Below the pieces are notes generated by a model. The model searched no databases. It saw only the letters and a program-made list of their open reading frames with translations, and had not been told where the DNA came from. Below, piece after piece: positions 41,130 through 50,289 of a stretch of 51,406 bases of DNA (positions are counted from its first letter, which is position 1; each line of letters opens with the position of its first letter). The translations under genes were made by a program, and so were the position numbers. The DNA is taken from assembly GCF_009674565.1 (NCBI RefSeq), contig NZ_WKJL01000034.1:1-51406 (forward strand), written 5' to 3'. This stretch comes from Duganella aquatilis. GTDB taxonomy: Bacteria > Pseudomonadota > Gammaproteobacteria > Burkholderiales > Burkholderiaceae_D.

Positions 41130-43916
41130 TTAGAAGAACTTGTAGCTGGCGGTCAGGCCGATACGGCGGAACTGCGGCTGGTAGCCATCACGCCATTGAA
41201 CCGGTGCATCGCGCGACAGCAGGTTGTCGATGTACAGGGACAGGGTGGTGTTCTTGATGGCGGTGTACGACATGTTGTAGTCGACCGTGGTGTTGCTGCC
41301 AACGTGGCCGCAGGTGTCCACATAGGCGGCTGCGACATTGTTGGTGGCGCAGTAGGTCGGCGACGACAGGCTGTTGTTGCTATAGCCGCTGGTGTAGTTC
41401 AGGGTCATGCCGTGGTCGAACGCGCCGGTCTTCAGGCTGCCGCGCAGCTTGGTGTTCAGACGGCCACCCAGGTCGTAGGTACCGGCCATGTTGGTGTCAT
41501 ACGCGTTGTCGGTCTGGCTCCATTGCTGGTATTTCCACAGGTAGGTGGCTTCCAGCTTCAGGCGTACCTGGCCCAGCGCGGTGTTGAAGCGGCCCGACGC
41601 GTCGAAGTCGAAGCCCGAGGTGCGGGTCTTGCCGCTGTTGACGTATGGGTTGTACAGCAGGCCGATGGCGCCAACGCCGCCGAAGTTCAGGGTGTTGCCC
41701 GGTACGTATTTCTTGACCAGGGCGTAGAACAGGTTGTCCGACGCGCTGTTGTCCACACGGACCAGCTGGCCGGCCGGCAGGCTGGCTTCGCCGCGCAGGA
41801 TGTCCGAGGTCGCGCGGGTGCCGATTTCATCCTTGCGCTCGATGTGGAAGTAATCCAGCGCCATGTTCCAGTTCTTGATCGGTTCCCACACCACACCGGC
41901 GGTGATCGAACGCGAGGTTTCCGGTTTCAGGTCCTTGTTGGCGGACACGAAGGTCGGGATACCGGCCAGGCAGTCGGCATTCTGCAGGGTGTTGCCCTGC
42001 GCCTTGTCGGCCGCGGTGGCGCCGGCGGCATTCTGGATCAGCTTGTTCAGCGCGCTGGCGGTCGAGCAACGGCGTGGATCGCTGATGCTGTTGGCGAACG
42101 AGCTACGGCCCAGACCGTTACCGGTCTCGACGATGTTCGGCGCACGGAAGCCGCCCGACACGGTAGCGCGCAGCAGCAGGCTATCGGTGGCGTTGACGCG
42201 CAGGCCCAGTTTCGGCGAGTAGTGGACATCGCTGTTGGTCGATTTGTCGGCACGGACGGCGGCGCTCAGTTCCACGCGCTTGATCACCGGAACGGTGGCT
42301 TCGGTGAACAGTGCGTAGTGGTCCATATTGTCGTTGACCTGCAGACCGGCGATACCGATCAGGTCACCGCGCAGCACGTTGTCCGAGCTGGCCATTTCAT
42401 AGTGTTCGCGACGGATGTCGGTGCCGAACGCAACGTTCAGAGGACCGGCCGGCAGTTGGGCGATTTCACCCGACACGGTGGCGTTGGCGAACGAGGTGCG
42501 CGATTTGCCCTTGGTGGTACGGATCGGGAACATCGAGTCCAGCAGCGTGTACGAGTTCTGACCGTTGAACTTGTAGGTGCCGTTGACGATGGCGTTGGTG
42601 TAACCGACCGCGCTGGCAGCGCGGGTGGCCTTGGTCGCTTCCGAGTTCATGTAGCCGACCGCCGATTTCCAGTCCCAGCCGCCGACGTCGCCGTTCAGGC
42701 TCAGCATGACGCGCGACTGTTCGGATTCGGTGCGGTTGAAGTTGAAGCCGTTGCCGGTGTCGATGAAGCGGCCGCGGAATTCCACTGGCACGGTGTACGG
42801 GTTGTTCGGATGGCCAACCGGCAGTTTCGGGTAGAAGAACGGGCCGACCATCTTGCCGTCGATCGCGTTGTACCAGGTGCTCGACGACGTGGTCGGCTGC
42901 ACGGCGAACGGCGCAACGATGTAGTCGTTGCTGGCGGCGGCGTTGGTGATTTCCAGGTTGGCGTCAATCGACTTGCCAATGCGGAAGTGGGTGTTGCTGG
43001 CCAGCGCGTAACGCTTGGCGTTGGTGGTCAGACCGGTGTTCGGCAAGATGTTGTATTTGCACAGCTTGTCTTTTGGATCGATGGCGTCGGCCGGGCAGCC
43101 TGGCGCGGCCACGTAGTTGCTGGTGCCCAGATACAGGTTACCGGTCGGCGAGTAGACGCTTGGCGCATCCCAGGTCGAGCGGCCCGGGGTCAGGCGGTGC
43201 CAGTCCGGGTAGTGGCTCTGCAGGTCGCCCTGCGAGTAGCCGTCGCTCTTGTAGCCTTCATAGGTCAGGTAGGTGTTGAAGCCGTTGGTGTCGACGTCGC
43301 CCCAGCCGATGATGCCGGAGATGCTGCGGTTACGCTGGTCCTTGAAGTTTTCCGATTCCTTGTAGTTGCCGGTCAGCTTGGCGCCTTCGAAGTCCTTCAG
43401 CAGGATGATGTTGATCACGCCGGCGATGGCGTCGGAACCGTAGATGGCCGATGCGCCGTCTTTCAGGATCTCGATGCGCTCGATGGCGCCGGCTGGAATC
43501 GCGTCCAGGTTGGTGAAGTTTTGCTGGGCGCCGTCGGCCAGGCCGTATTCGGCGATGCGCTGGCCGTTGACCAGGATCAGGGTCGCCACCTTGCCCAGGC
43601 CGCGCAGGCCCACGCCCGACGAACCGGTCGCGAAGCTGCCCGAGCTGCTCGACGCGGAGCTGATGTCGGTGCTGACGGCGGACGAGGAGTTCAGGATGCC
43701 CAGGGCGGTGGTCTGGCCGGTGCGCGCGATATCGTCGCGGGTCAGCACCTGGATGGAACCGGCAGCTTCAGCTTCAGTACGCTTGATGCTCGAACCGGTA
43801 ATGGTGACGCGCTGCAGCTTTTCGTCTGGTGCCGGGGCTTCTTGCGCCACCGAGTATTGCGAAAATGCTACGCCCAGTGCCATTGCGATGGCGCTCTTTT
43901 TCATGGTGTGATTCAA
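41130..43916 (-). CDS. TonB-dependent receptor, large type (probable carbohydrate or peptide uptake)
   Basis: 928 residues. Signal peptide (MKKSAIAMALGVAFSQYSVA), TonB-box/plug start (LQRVTITGSSIKRTEAEAAG), plug motifs (RIEILKDGASAIYGSDAIAG) and a barrel ending ASYKFF. The Ser-rich stretch DISSASSSSGSFATGSSGVG in the plug is typical of the Xanthomonas/Caulobacter-like group rather than siderophore receptors. The frame opens at TTG 43916, five bases from GGGAG; ATG 43904 is the alternative. It follows the cupin gene by 251 bases that contain palindromes but no Fur box. Substrate unknown. Confidence 0.88.
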   Translation of the reverse strand: MNHTMKKSAIAMALGVAFSQYSVAQEAPAPDEKLQRVTITGSSIKRTEAEAAGSIQVLTRDDIARTGQTTALGILNSSSAVSTDISSASSSSGSFATGSSGVGLRGLGKVATLILVNGQRIAEYGLADGAQQNFTNLDAIPAGAIERIEILKDGASAIYGSDAIAGVINIILLKDFEGAKLTGNYKESENFKDQRNRSISGIIGWGDVDTNGFNTYLTYEGYKSDGYSQGDLQSHYPDWHRLTPGRSTWDAPSVYSPTGNLYLGTSNYVAAPGCPADAIDPKDKLCKYNILPNTGLTTNAKRYALASNTHFRIGKSIDANLEITNAAASNDYIVAPFAVQPTTSSSTWYNAIDGKMVGPFFYPKLPVGHPNNPYTVPVEFRGRFIDTGNGFNFNRTESEQSRVMLSLNGDVGGWDWKSAVGYMNSEATKATRAASAVGYTNAIVNGTYKFNGQNSYTLLDSMFPIRTTKGKSRTSFANATVSGEIAQLPAGPLNVAFGTDIRREHYEMASSDNVLRGDLIGIAGLQVNDNMDHYALFTEATVPVIKRVELSAAVRADKSTNSDVHYSPKLGLRVNATDSLLLRATVSGGFRAPNIVETGNGLGRSSFANSISDPRRCSTASALNKLIQNAAGATAADKAQGNTLQNADCLAGIPTFVSANKDLKPETSRSITAGVVWEPIKNWNMALDYFHIERKDEIGTRATSDILRGEASLPAGQLVRVDNSASDNLFYALVKKYVPGNTLNFGGVGAIGLLYNPYVNSGKTRTSGFDFDASGRFNTALGQVRLKLEATYLWKYQQWSQTDNAYDTNMAGTYDLGGRLNTKLRGSLKTGAFDHGMTLNYTSGYSNNSLSSPTYCATNNVAAAYVDTCGHVGSNTTVDYNMSYTAIKNTTLSLYIDNLLSRDAPVQWRDGYQPQFRRIGLTASYKFF

Positions 43917-44003
43917 AACTACTCCCGGAAGTGATTGAATTATTCGTTATCTGCTTCTCGGTGCAGCTGTTCTACGACAGCTGTCACGCTCGCTTGTAAC
44001 ATC

Positions 44004-44019
44004 TTGTTGCAAGCAACAA
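44004..44019. promoter_or_regulatory. Inverted repeat upstream of the 928-residue receptor
   Basis: TTGTTGC-AA-GCAACAA, a 16-base inverted repeat, lies 88 bases before the receptor start; GACAGCTGTC (43977-43986) is a second palindrome nearer the gene. Either may be an operator. I could not settle a promoter in 43917-44167. Confidence 0.35.
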
Positions 44020-44167
44020 TTTCGCACAATATTGCCGCTCGTACAAAGTGAAAATCTGCATTATTTGCAATAAAGATAATTTCTTTACACACTTTTGTTG
44101 TTTTCTGGTCTTAAACAACACCGCAGATCCACGACCCCTGCTTGTATGACGCCGAATTAAATGCGGA

Positions 44168-45205
44168 CTAACGGTTAAAACGTTTGAGTAACTGCGCTCT
44201 TAAGGCGCGCGCGCCGATGTTGTTGATCGGCGCCAAGACGCCGCGCGCCGCCGCCGGGATGTGGGCCGCCTCGGCGCCGTCGCTCTCAAACACGTAGTGA
44301 CGGAACAGCTCCTGCCAGGCAGCGCGCTGGGCCGGCGGCAGGTCGCGCACGGTCATCAGCGCCAGCAGCAGCGTGTTGAACGGCGTGTCCATCCAGTCCG
44401 GCGACTGCCGCCACCAGTAGTTGATCAGGATGTTGAACGGCTCCAGTCCCTCGACGTGGTGCCACCACATGCTGGGGATGAACAGGGCGTCGCCCGGCCC
44501 CAGTTCGGCCGAGCGGGCGTGGCGCAGCGCTTCGGCAAAGCGCGGAAAGCGCGTGAAATCCGGCTGGCGCAGGTCGACCAGGCTGACCGACTGCCCGGCC
44601 GGCGTGAAGTCGAGCGGGCCGACGTACAGGTTGGCCAGCTGCTCCGGCGGGAACAGCGTGAAGCGGCGCCGCCCGGCCGCCACGCAGGCCAGGTTGTCCG
44701 GCACGTCGTAGTGGGCTGGAATGACGGTGCGGTTGCCGATCCAGATGCTGGCCAGCGGATCGCGCGCGCCTAAGTTGAGGTCGTTCTCGGCGCGCAGGCC
44801 CGGCAAGCAGGTGTCGACCGTGGTCGAGCCGACGTAGAAGGTTGGCGGCGCCGCATCATCCAGGTGGGCGCGCAAGGCGTCCAGCACCTGCTCGAAGCCG
44901 ACCAGCTGGGTGGTGAAGTTGAAGCCGCTAAGGTCCTCGTTGTAGAAAATCCGCCCGCCCGTCTCCGGCAGGGCGTGCGTCGCCAGCACCGTGGCGTCGC
45001 GGTGGAAGCGGCGCAGGTAGGCGTCGGCCGCGTGCGCCGACTGCCGCGCCGCCCGCACCAGCGGCCAGTCCGCCACCAGGCCGCGCAGCACCAGCGGCTC
45101 GGTGGCGGCCAGAATCTCGTCGGGCAGCGGCTGGCTGCCGTCGCCGCGCAGCTGGCGGCTGCGTTCGCAGTCGATCTCGGCGATCGCTTGGGGGCTTGCT
45201 TGCAT
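44168..45205 (-). CDS. Cupin/JmjC-like iron-dependent oxygenase family protein
   Basis: 345 residues from the ATG at 45205, which has GGGAG just before it. The fold core shows NRTVIPAHYDVPDNLACVAA (HxD metal pair near residue 176) and FIPSMWWHHVEGLEPFNILI (distal histidine), the 2-His-1-carboxylate pattern of cupin-8/JmjC proteins such as FIH-like hydroxylases. Such genes are often found beside TonB-dependent receptors and halogenases in Xanthomonas and Caulobacter relatives, but their substrates are mostly unknown. It lies between two TonB-dependent receptor genes, with a terminator between it and the upstream one. An ATG four codons earlier lies in the terminator T-run and is less likely. 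Confidence 0.85.
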   Translation of the reverse strand: MQASPQAIAEIDCERSRQLRGDGSQPLPDEILAATEPLVLRGLVADWPLVRAARQSAHAADAYLRRFHRDATVLATHALPETGGRIFYNEDLSGFNFTTQLVGFEQVLDALRAHLDDAAPPTFYVGSTTVDTCLPGLRAENDLNLGARDPLASIWIGNRTVIPAHYDVPDNLACVAAGRRRFTLFPPEQLANLYVGPLDFTPAGQSVSLVDLRQPDFTRFPRFAEALRHARSAELGPGDALFIPSMWWHHVEGLEPFNILINYWWRQSPDWMDTPFNTLLLALMTVRDLPPAQRAAWQELFRHYVFESDGAEAAHIPAAARGVLAPINNIGARALRAQLLKRFNR

Positions 45206-45215
45206 CGGATCTCCC

Positions 45216-45244
45216 ATGAAAAACAGGCCGCCTAACCACGGCGG
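45216..45244 (-). terminator. Intrinsic terminator between the 996-residue receptor and the cupin gene
   Basis: On the minus strand GGCCGCC pairs with GGCGGCC around GTGGTTA, followed by TGTTTTTC. It starts 27 bases after the receptor stop and ends 10 bases before the cupin ATG. Confidence 0.85.
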
Positions 45245-45271
45245 CCTGCACTGCTGCTCAGACGCTGCGCA

Positions 45272-48262
45272 TCAGAACTTGTAGCGCGCTCCGACCATGT
45301 AACGCGGACCGGCCTGCGTCACGTTCAAGGTCGCCGCCTGGGTGCGGCCATGCTGACGCTGGGTGGAGTCGGTCAGGTTGATCGCCTCCACCTGGAAGCT
45401 CAGGTTCTTGTTGTAAGTGTAGCCGATGCTGACGTCGGTCTGGCCATAGGCGTCGGTGTACACCGGCGCCGCGCGGCCGCCGCCGTCCACCGTCGAGGCC
45501 AGGAACTCGCCGCGCCAGTTGTAGGCCACCCGCACCGACCAGTCCTTGTTCTCGAAGATGCCCACCAGGTTGGCCGAATTGCTCAACCCCAGGATCGCGA
45601 ACTGGTCGTTGGTGTTGGCGTTGTCGTACTTGGTCGGCGACGTCACATAGGTGTAGTTGGCCTGCACGCCGAAGCCGCTGCGTCCGAACATATGCTGGAC
45701 GTTGATCTCGGCGCCCTTGACGGTGGCCGATTTCTGGTTGGCATAGGTGGTGGTCAGGAAGTTCATCAGCGGATCGGTCGGCAGGCCCGTGATGTTGCCG
45801 TTCAGGTTGCCGTCCGACTTGACGCCGGTCTTCTGCACGCCAGGCTGGCCGTCGAAGTGGCTCAGGATGTAATTGCGCAGGCAGTTGGTGTCGGCCGCCG
45901 TGCAACCGGAGGCGATGGCCGCGTTGTAGTAGGCGCCGCCGACCGGCGTGTGCAGGTTGTACAGTGGCTGCGAGATGACGGTCTGGCCGGCGTAGTTGTC
46001 CATCTTCTTGTGGAAGCCGGCCAGCGACAGCACGCTTTGCTGGTCGTAATACCATTCCCACGACAGGTCCAGGTTCTTCGACTTGACCGGTTTCAGCGCC
46101 GGGTTGCCGACCGAGGCGGTGCCGCCGGTGAAGACGTTGCCGATGGTGCCCAGCGTCAGGCCGCCCTGCAGCTGGTCGTAGCGCGGCCGGCCGATGGTCG
46201 AACCGGCGCTGGCGCGCAGCTTCATGTCCGGCCGCAGGTCGAAGTCGAGATTCAGGCTCGGCAGCACGTTGGTGTAGGACGCGTCCTGGGTGCTGTACGA
46301 GTTGCCCGCAAAGGTGATCGGCAATTCATTCTGCGACACCCACACCACCGCCGTGCCCGGCAGAACCTGGGCCACCGAGGTGACCTTGGTGCGCTCGATG
46401 CGCGCGCCGATCGCCGAGTGGAACGGAATCGCGGTGTCCCAGTCGGTGCCGAAGGACAGGTAGCCGGAGCTGGTTTTTTCCTTCAGCTCGCGGTCGGTGT
46501 CGGCGCTGGCGAAGTTCGGCAGGTAGCCGGCGGCGTTGCCGGTGGCCTGCGCCGTCAACGCGCGCAGCTGGGCGAAGTTGAAGGTGTACAGCGAGCCGAA
46601 CAGTTCCGGCGCGTCGTGGCCGCCCAGCTTGTTGAAGTAGGAACCCAGCGGATTGGCCTGGAAGATGCTGGCCGGATAATCCGACGGCTTGGTGGCGCCG
46701 CCCCAGGTGTTGTTCTGCACGTTGGAGAAGGTCGAGCGGTTGGTCGAATCGGTATAGCTGACGCCGAAGCTCAGGTTCGACGCTTCCAGCAGTTGCAGAT
46801 TGCCCTTGGCTTGCGCCTGGTTGACGGTGGCCTTCTCCCAGCTATTGTGGAACCACGAACCGGCGGCCTGGATCGGCTGGTTCACCAGGTCGGCCGCCGG
46901 CATGCTCAGCACCGGCAGTTCGTGGGTGAAGTCGATCTTGGTATTGCCGCGGCTGAAGCTGGCGTTGGACAGGTTGTTCTCGCTGCCGAACGGGCTGTCT
47001 GCGCCGGACTCGGCGGTCGAGTGGTGGGCGTCGAACTCGACGCGCAGCGTCGGCGACGCCTTCCACAGCGCGTTGAAGCCGATCGACTTGTTCTGGGTCT
47101 TGGTCGCATAGTCGCCGCCCACCACCGAGATATCCTGCGGCGTCTGGTAGGTTTCCATGTAGGTCAGCGGCGAGACCACGTGGCCGCTCGGCCAGGTGCT
47201 GGTCGAGGTCGGGGTCTGGCCGAACCACACGCTCAGTTCGTCGCGCTTGGTCTGTACCTTGTTTTCCGAATAGGTCAGGTCCAGCGTGGTGGTCAGCTCC
47301 TTGACCGGGCGGAACTGCAGCACCAGCTGGCCGTTGGTGCGCTGCCGTTCGATGGCGTTGACGCCGTAGCCGAAGTTCTGCGGAATCGAGTACAGGTCGT
47401 TCTGGCCCGGACGGTTGGTGATGTTCTGCGAACCAGGCTGGCCCGGCTGCGGCAGCGTCGAGCCGGCGGTGGTGTCCGACCCCAGGTACGGGCCCTGGTA
47501 ACCGTTGGCCAGGCCGGCGCGGTTGAAGCCCGAGGCGCGCTTCTGGTAGCTGGCGCTGACGCCGACGCCGAAGCGGCCGTCCTCGCTGGTGTTGCTGTAG
47601 ATGCCGGAGAACTCCGGCGTCACGCTCTGGTTCTTGAGCATGTCGGGCAGGTGGTCGTTGGAGGTGTCCTTGACCGCCTTGACGCCGACGCTCGAATGCA
47701 TGCCCGGGTTGTCGAGCGGACGCGCGGTCATGACGTTGATGGTGGCGCCGATGCCGCCGGTCGGGCTGTCGGCGCGGCCGGTCTTGTACACCTGCAGCTG
47801 CGAGATCGCTTCCGACGCCAGGTTCGAGAAGTCGAACGAGCGGCCGGATAGGTCGCTCAGGTCGGTGGTCGGCATCTGGCGGCCGTTCAGCAGCACCAGG
47901 TTGAAGTCCGGGCCGAGACCGCGCACGGTGACCTTCTGGCCCTCGCCATTGCTGCGGTCGATCGAGACGCCGGAAATCCGCTGCAGCGACTCGGCCAGGT
48001 TGGTGTCCGGGAATTTACCGATGTCGTCGGCGACAATGCCGTCGACGATGCCGTCGGCGTTGCGCTTCATGTTCAGCGTGGACTGCATGCTGGCGCGGAT
48101 GCCGGTCACAATCACCGACGGGGCGTTGGTGGTGCTGTCGGTGGCGCTGGATGCTTCCTGCGCCTGGGCCGCCGAGAAGGTGGCGCAGGCGCCGGCTACC
48201 GCCAGGCTGATCAGACGGCGTCGGCGCGCCAACTCTGAAAACGTTTTCAAAGATCGTTGCAT
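45272..48262 (-). CDS. TonB-dependent receptor, Xanthomonas/Caulobacter type
   Basis: 996 residues. Signal peptide (RRRRLISLAVAGACATFSAAQA), N-terminal VIVTGIRASMQSTLNMKRNA and DGIVADDIGKFPDTNLAESL, which are hallmarks of this large receptor group, then RGLGPDFNLVLLNGRQMPTT, and a barrel ending GARYKF. Members usually import plant or chitin-type saccharides. AAGGAG lies five bases before the ATG, so the start is firm. A 14-base palindrome TGAAAACGTTTTCA lies in codons 5-9. The promoter TTGACG-N17-TATTCT is 90-120 bases upstream. It is divergent from the ROK regulator, a probable controller. Confidence 0.9.
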   Translation of the reverse strand: MQRSLKTFSELARRRRLISLAVAGACATFSAAQAQEASSATDSTTNAPSVIVTGIRASMQSTLNMKRNADGIVDGIVADDIGKFPDTNLAESLQRISGVSIDRSNGEGQKVTVRGLGPDFNLVLLNGRQMPTTDLSDLSGRSFDFSNLASEAISQLQVYKTGRADSPTGGIGATINVMTARPLDNPGMHSSVGVKAVKDTSNDHLPDMLKNQSVTPEFSGIYSNTSEDGRFGVGVSASYQKRASGFNRAGLANGYQGPYLGSDTTAGSTLPQPGQPGSQNITNRPGQNDLYSIPQNFGYGVNAIERQRTNGQLVLQFRPVKELTTTLDLTYSENKVQTKRDELSVWFGQTPTSTSTWPSGHVVSPLTYMETYQTPQDISVVGGDYATKTQNKSIGFNALWKASPTLRVEFDAHHSTAESGADSPFGSENNLSNASFSRGNTKIDFTHELPVLSMPAADLVNQPIQAAGSWFHNSWEKATVNQAQAKGNLQLLEASNLSFGVSYTDSTNRSTFSNVQNNTWGGATKPSDYPASIFQANPLGSYFNKLGGHDAPELFGSLYTFNFAQLRALTAQATGNAAGYLPNFASADTDRELKEKTSSGYLSFGTDWDTAIPFHSAIGARIERTKVTSVAQVLPGTAVVWVSQNELPITFAGNSYSTQDASYTNVLPSLNLDFDLRPDMKLRASAGSTIGRPRYDQLQGGLTLGTIGNVFTGGTASVGNPALKPVKSKNLDLSWEWYYDQQSVLSLAGFHKKMDNYAGQTVISQPLYNLHTPVGGAYYNAAIASGCTAADTNCLRNYILSHFDGQPGVQKTGVKSDGNLNGNITGLPTDPLMNFLTTTYANQKSATVKGAEINVQHMFGRSGFGVQANYTYVTSPTKYDNANTNDQFAILGLSNSANLVGIFENKDWSVRVAYNWRGEFLASTVDGGGRAAPVYTDAYGQTDVSIGYTYNKNLSFQVEAINLTDSTQRQHGRTQAATLNVTQAGPRYMVGARYKF
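48236..48249. promoter_or_regulatory. LacI-type palindrome within the 5' end of the receptor gene
   Basis: TGAAAACGTTTTCA is a perfect 14-base palindrome with central CG, the form typical of LacI/GalR-family operators. It covers codons 5-9 of the 996-residue receptor. A repressor bound here would act as a roadblock. No LacI gene is in the window; chance occurrence of a 14-base palindrome is also possible. Confidence 0.4.
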
Positions 48263-48312
48263 TTTGTCTCCTTATTTATGATTTAAGCCGGGGGCGCAAC
48301 ATCGACCGGCAG

Positions 48313-48350
48313 TTGCCTTAATTAGTTCATTGCTGTGACAAATTAGGCAA
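48313..48350 (-). other. Inverted repeat in the receptor leader
   Basis: TTGCCTTAATT (48313-48323) is nearly inverted against AATTAGGCAA (48341-48350). It falls at the start of the transcript predicted from the promoter at 48355-48383, so it may fold at the 5' end of the mRNA or be an operator. Confidence 0.35.
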
Positions 48351-48354
48351 CTTC

Positions 48355-48398
48355 AGAATAGGAGAAACGCCGGCATTCGTCAATTGATCGAACCAATT
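48355..48398 (-). promoter_or_regulatory. Promoter of the 996-residue receptor with overlapping operator
   Basis: On the minus strand TTGACG (48378-48383) and TATTCT (48355-48360) are 17 bases apart. An inverted repeat AATTG-N7-CAATT (48382-48398) overlaps the -35 edge and is a candidate site for the divergent ROK regulator. Confidence 0.55.
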
Positions 48399-48426
48399 CC
48401 ATGTAAAATCCCGCGTTACGTAATGG

Positions 48427-48444
48427 CATTATGTTGTAATAATG
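48427..48444. promoter_or_regulatory. Palindrome between receptor and ROK gene
   Basis: CATTAT-GTTGTA-ATAATG is an 18-base inverted repeat 57 bases before the ROK start and upstream of the receptor promoter. It is AT-rich in a GC-rich genome and could be an operator shared by both genes. Confidence 0.4.
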
Positions 48445-48500
48445 TTTGAACGCGCGACACGGGTGTATGATCGCTGCACCGCTTTTTCGGAACAGCCTTC

Positions 48501-49736
48501 ATGATCGTCGCCGGTGACCAGCAATTACTCAAGCAAATCAACCGCATGGCCCTGGTGCGCCAGTTGTGCAGCGAACCGGGCATGTCGCGCGCCGCCCTCT
48601 CCGAAACCGTCGGCCTGACCAAATCCACCGTCAGCCTGCTGGTGCGCGAGTTGATGGATGAAGGCTGGCTCAGCGAAAGCGCGCTGCGCACCACCGGCGC
48701 GCTGGGGCGCCGCGCCACGCCGCTGCACCTGGACGACAGCCGCCTGGCCCTGCTGGGCGCCGACCTCGGTATCGGCGCCGCGCGCCTGGTCGCCACCAAT
48801 CTGCTGGGCGAGGTGCTGGCCGAACGCGCCCTGCCCTATGACAACGCCAGCGACGCCGCCGCCTGCATCGCGCAGGTGGCGCGGGCGCTCAACGAACTGG
48901 GCGCGGATGCGGCACTGGCCGGCCGCACCATGCTGGGCGTGGGCGTCGGCCTGCACGGCGCGGTCGACGACGCCACCGGCATGCTGCACATCGCGCCGCA
49001 CCTGGGCTGGCGCAATGTCGACGTCACCGGCCTGCTGCGCGCCGGACTGGCCGGCGGCGCGCTGGCGGCGCTGCCGCTGTTCATCCAGAACGAAGCGAAT
49101 GTGGCGGCGCTGGCCGAGCTGGAATTTTCCGGCCAGCGCGGCGCCGATCCGCTGATTTATGTAAGTATTGGTTACGGCGTGGGCGCCGGCATCATCGTCA
49201 ACGGCCGCCTGCTGACCGGGCTGTACGGCTTTGCCGGCGAGGTCGGCCACACCATCCTGCAGCAGGGCGGGCCGCCCTGCTCCTGCGGCCGGCGCGGCTG
49301 CGCCGATGCACTGATCGGCCTGCAGGCGCTGCTGGACGCCGTCTACGGCCCGGACCAACCGTCCACGCCGGCGCAGCTGGAACGGCTGTTCACCGCCGCC
49401 GAGGCCGGCGACGACCGCGCGCTGGCGGCGGTCGAGGCGGCCGGGCGCAACCTGGGCGTGCTGCTGAATAATCTGTGGGTGGCATTCGACCCGATGTGCA
49501 TCGTGCTGGGCGGCGCCGCGCTGCGGCTGGGCGAACGCTTCATCGCGCCGGGGCGGCAGGTGCTGCTCGATTGCGCCAGCGCCACCTCGCTGCCGGCGCC
49601 GGCGCTGCGCACGCCGCAGTTCGGCGCCAACACCATCGCCATCGGCGGCGCCGCCATGGCGCGCCATTACCTGATGCGTCCGTTTGCCGACCACGGCATC
49701 GGCGCCGGCACCGGCACGCAAGCGCGGCTGGCGTAG
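48501..49736 (+). CDS. ROK-family transcriptional regulator (NagC/XylR type)
   Basis: 411 residues. An N-terminal winged helix (MSRAALSETVGLTKSTVSLLVRELMDEG, about residues 28-55) is followed by a ROK sugar-kinase-like domain. The zinc site GHTILQQGGPPCSCGRRGC (near 250-268) has the His and three Cys of the family. The segment VSIGYGVGAGIIVNG matches the ATP/sugar-binding fold, and GEVGH is present. It probably senses a sugar or sugar phosphate and represses the divergent TonB-dependent receptor. No sugar catabolic genes are in the window. It is convergent with the SIP remnant, nine bases away. Confidence 0.9.
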   Translation: MIVAGDQQLLKQINRMALVRQLCSEPGMSRAALSETVGLTKSTVSLLVRELMDEGWLSESALRTTGALGRRATPLHLDDSRLALLGADLGIGAARLVATNLLGEVLAERALPYDNASDAAACIAQVARALNELGADAALAGRTMLGVGVGLHGAVDDATGMLHIAPHLGWRNVDVTGLLRAGLAGGALAALPLFIQNEANVAALAELEFSGQRGADPLIYVSIGYGVGAGIIVNGRLLTGLYGFAGEVGHTILQQGGPPCSCGRRGCADALIGLQALLDAVYGPDQPSTPAQLERLFTAAEAGDDRALAAVEAAGRNLGVLLNNLWVAFDPMCIVLGGAALRLGERFIAPGRQVLLDCASATSLPAPALRTPQFGANTIAIGGAAMARHYLMRPFADHGIGAGTGTQARLA

Positions 49737-49745
49737 CGCGCCGCT

Positions 49746-50267
49746 TCAGTCCAGTCCGGTTTTCCCCGCCGCCCAATACGCCTTGCTCTGGCGCTGCGCC
49801 GCCGCCACGCCGTGCTGCCGCAGCAGGCGGGCCATGGGCTGGATGGCGCCGGCCCGGCCGCTCAGCACAATGTCCGCTGCCGGATGCGCCTGCAGCAACG
49901 CGCTCAAGCGCCCTTCCAGCGCGATCAGATGGGTGTCGCTGGCGTTCCGCCCGCAGCACTGCGCGTCCCGCAGGCCAAGCTGGCCGAGCGCGGCGTCGGC
50001 ATCGGCGGAGACTTCCAGCAGCAGATGCAGCGGCGCCTGCGACGCCAGCGCGGCAGCCAGCCCCAGCGAGGTTTCATCGCCAAACAGAATCACGCCGGAA
50101 GGCGCATCCAGCCGGACCGACTTGCGCGGACCGAAGACGACGCAGCGGTCGCCGGCGCGCAGCGCGCGCGCCCATCGGGTGCCGGGCGCATCGCCGTGCA
50201 GGTAAACCAGAATCCGCGTGCGGCCGTTGGCGGCATCCCAGTCGATCGGCGGATAAGTGCGCTGCAC
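49746..50267 (-). pseudogene. 5'-truncated siderophore-interacting protein (SIP) gene
   Basis: 173 residues with the C-terminal half of a ViuB/SIP ferric-siderophore reductase: VYLHGDAPGTRWARALRAGD, VVFGPRKSVRL, GVILFGDETSLGL and the ending SKAYWAAGKTGLD. Full proteins have about 240-280 residues; the first part of the FAD domain is absent. An in-frame TAA lies five codons before the GTG at 50267, and the next bases are the T-run of the rpsJ terminator, so there is no room for the missing part or a promoter. It is most likely a remnant cut at the junction with rpsJ. A short functional protein cannot be fully excluded. Confidence 0.65.
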
Positions 50268-50289
50268 CCAGCCGCCCAGTTAGATCTGG

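Noticed and set aside
45350..47851. An 833-codon plus-strand frame opposite the 996-residue receptor
   Set aside because: It is a shadow frame for the same reasons.
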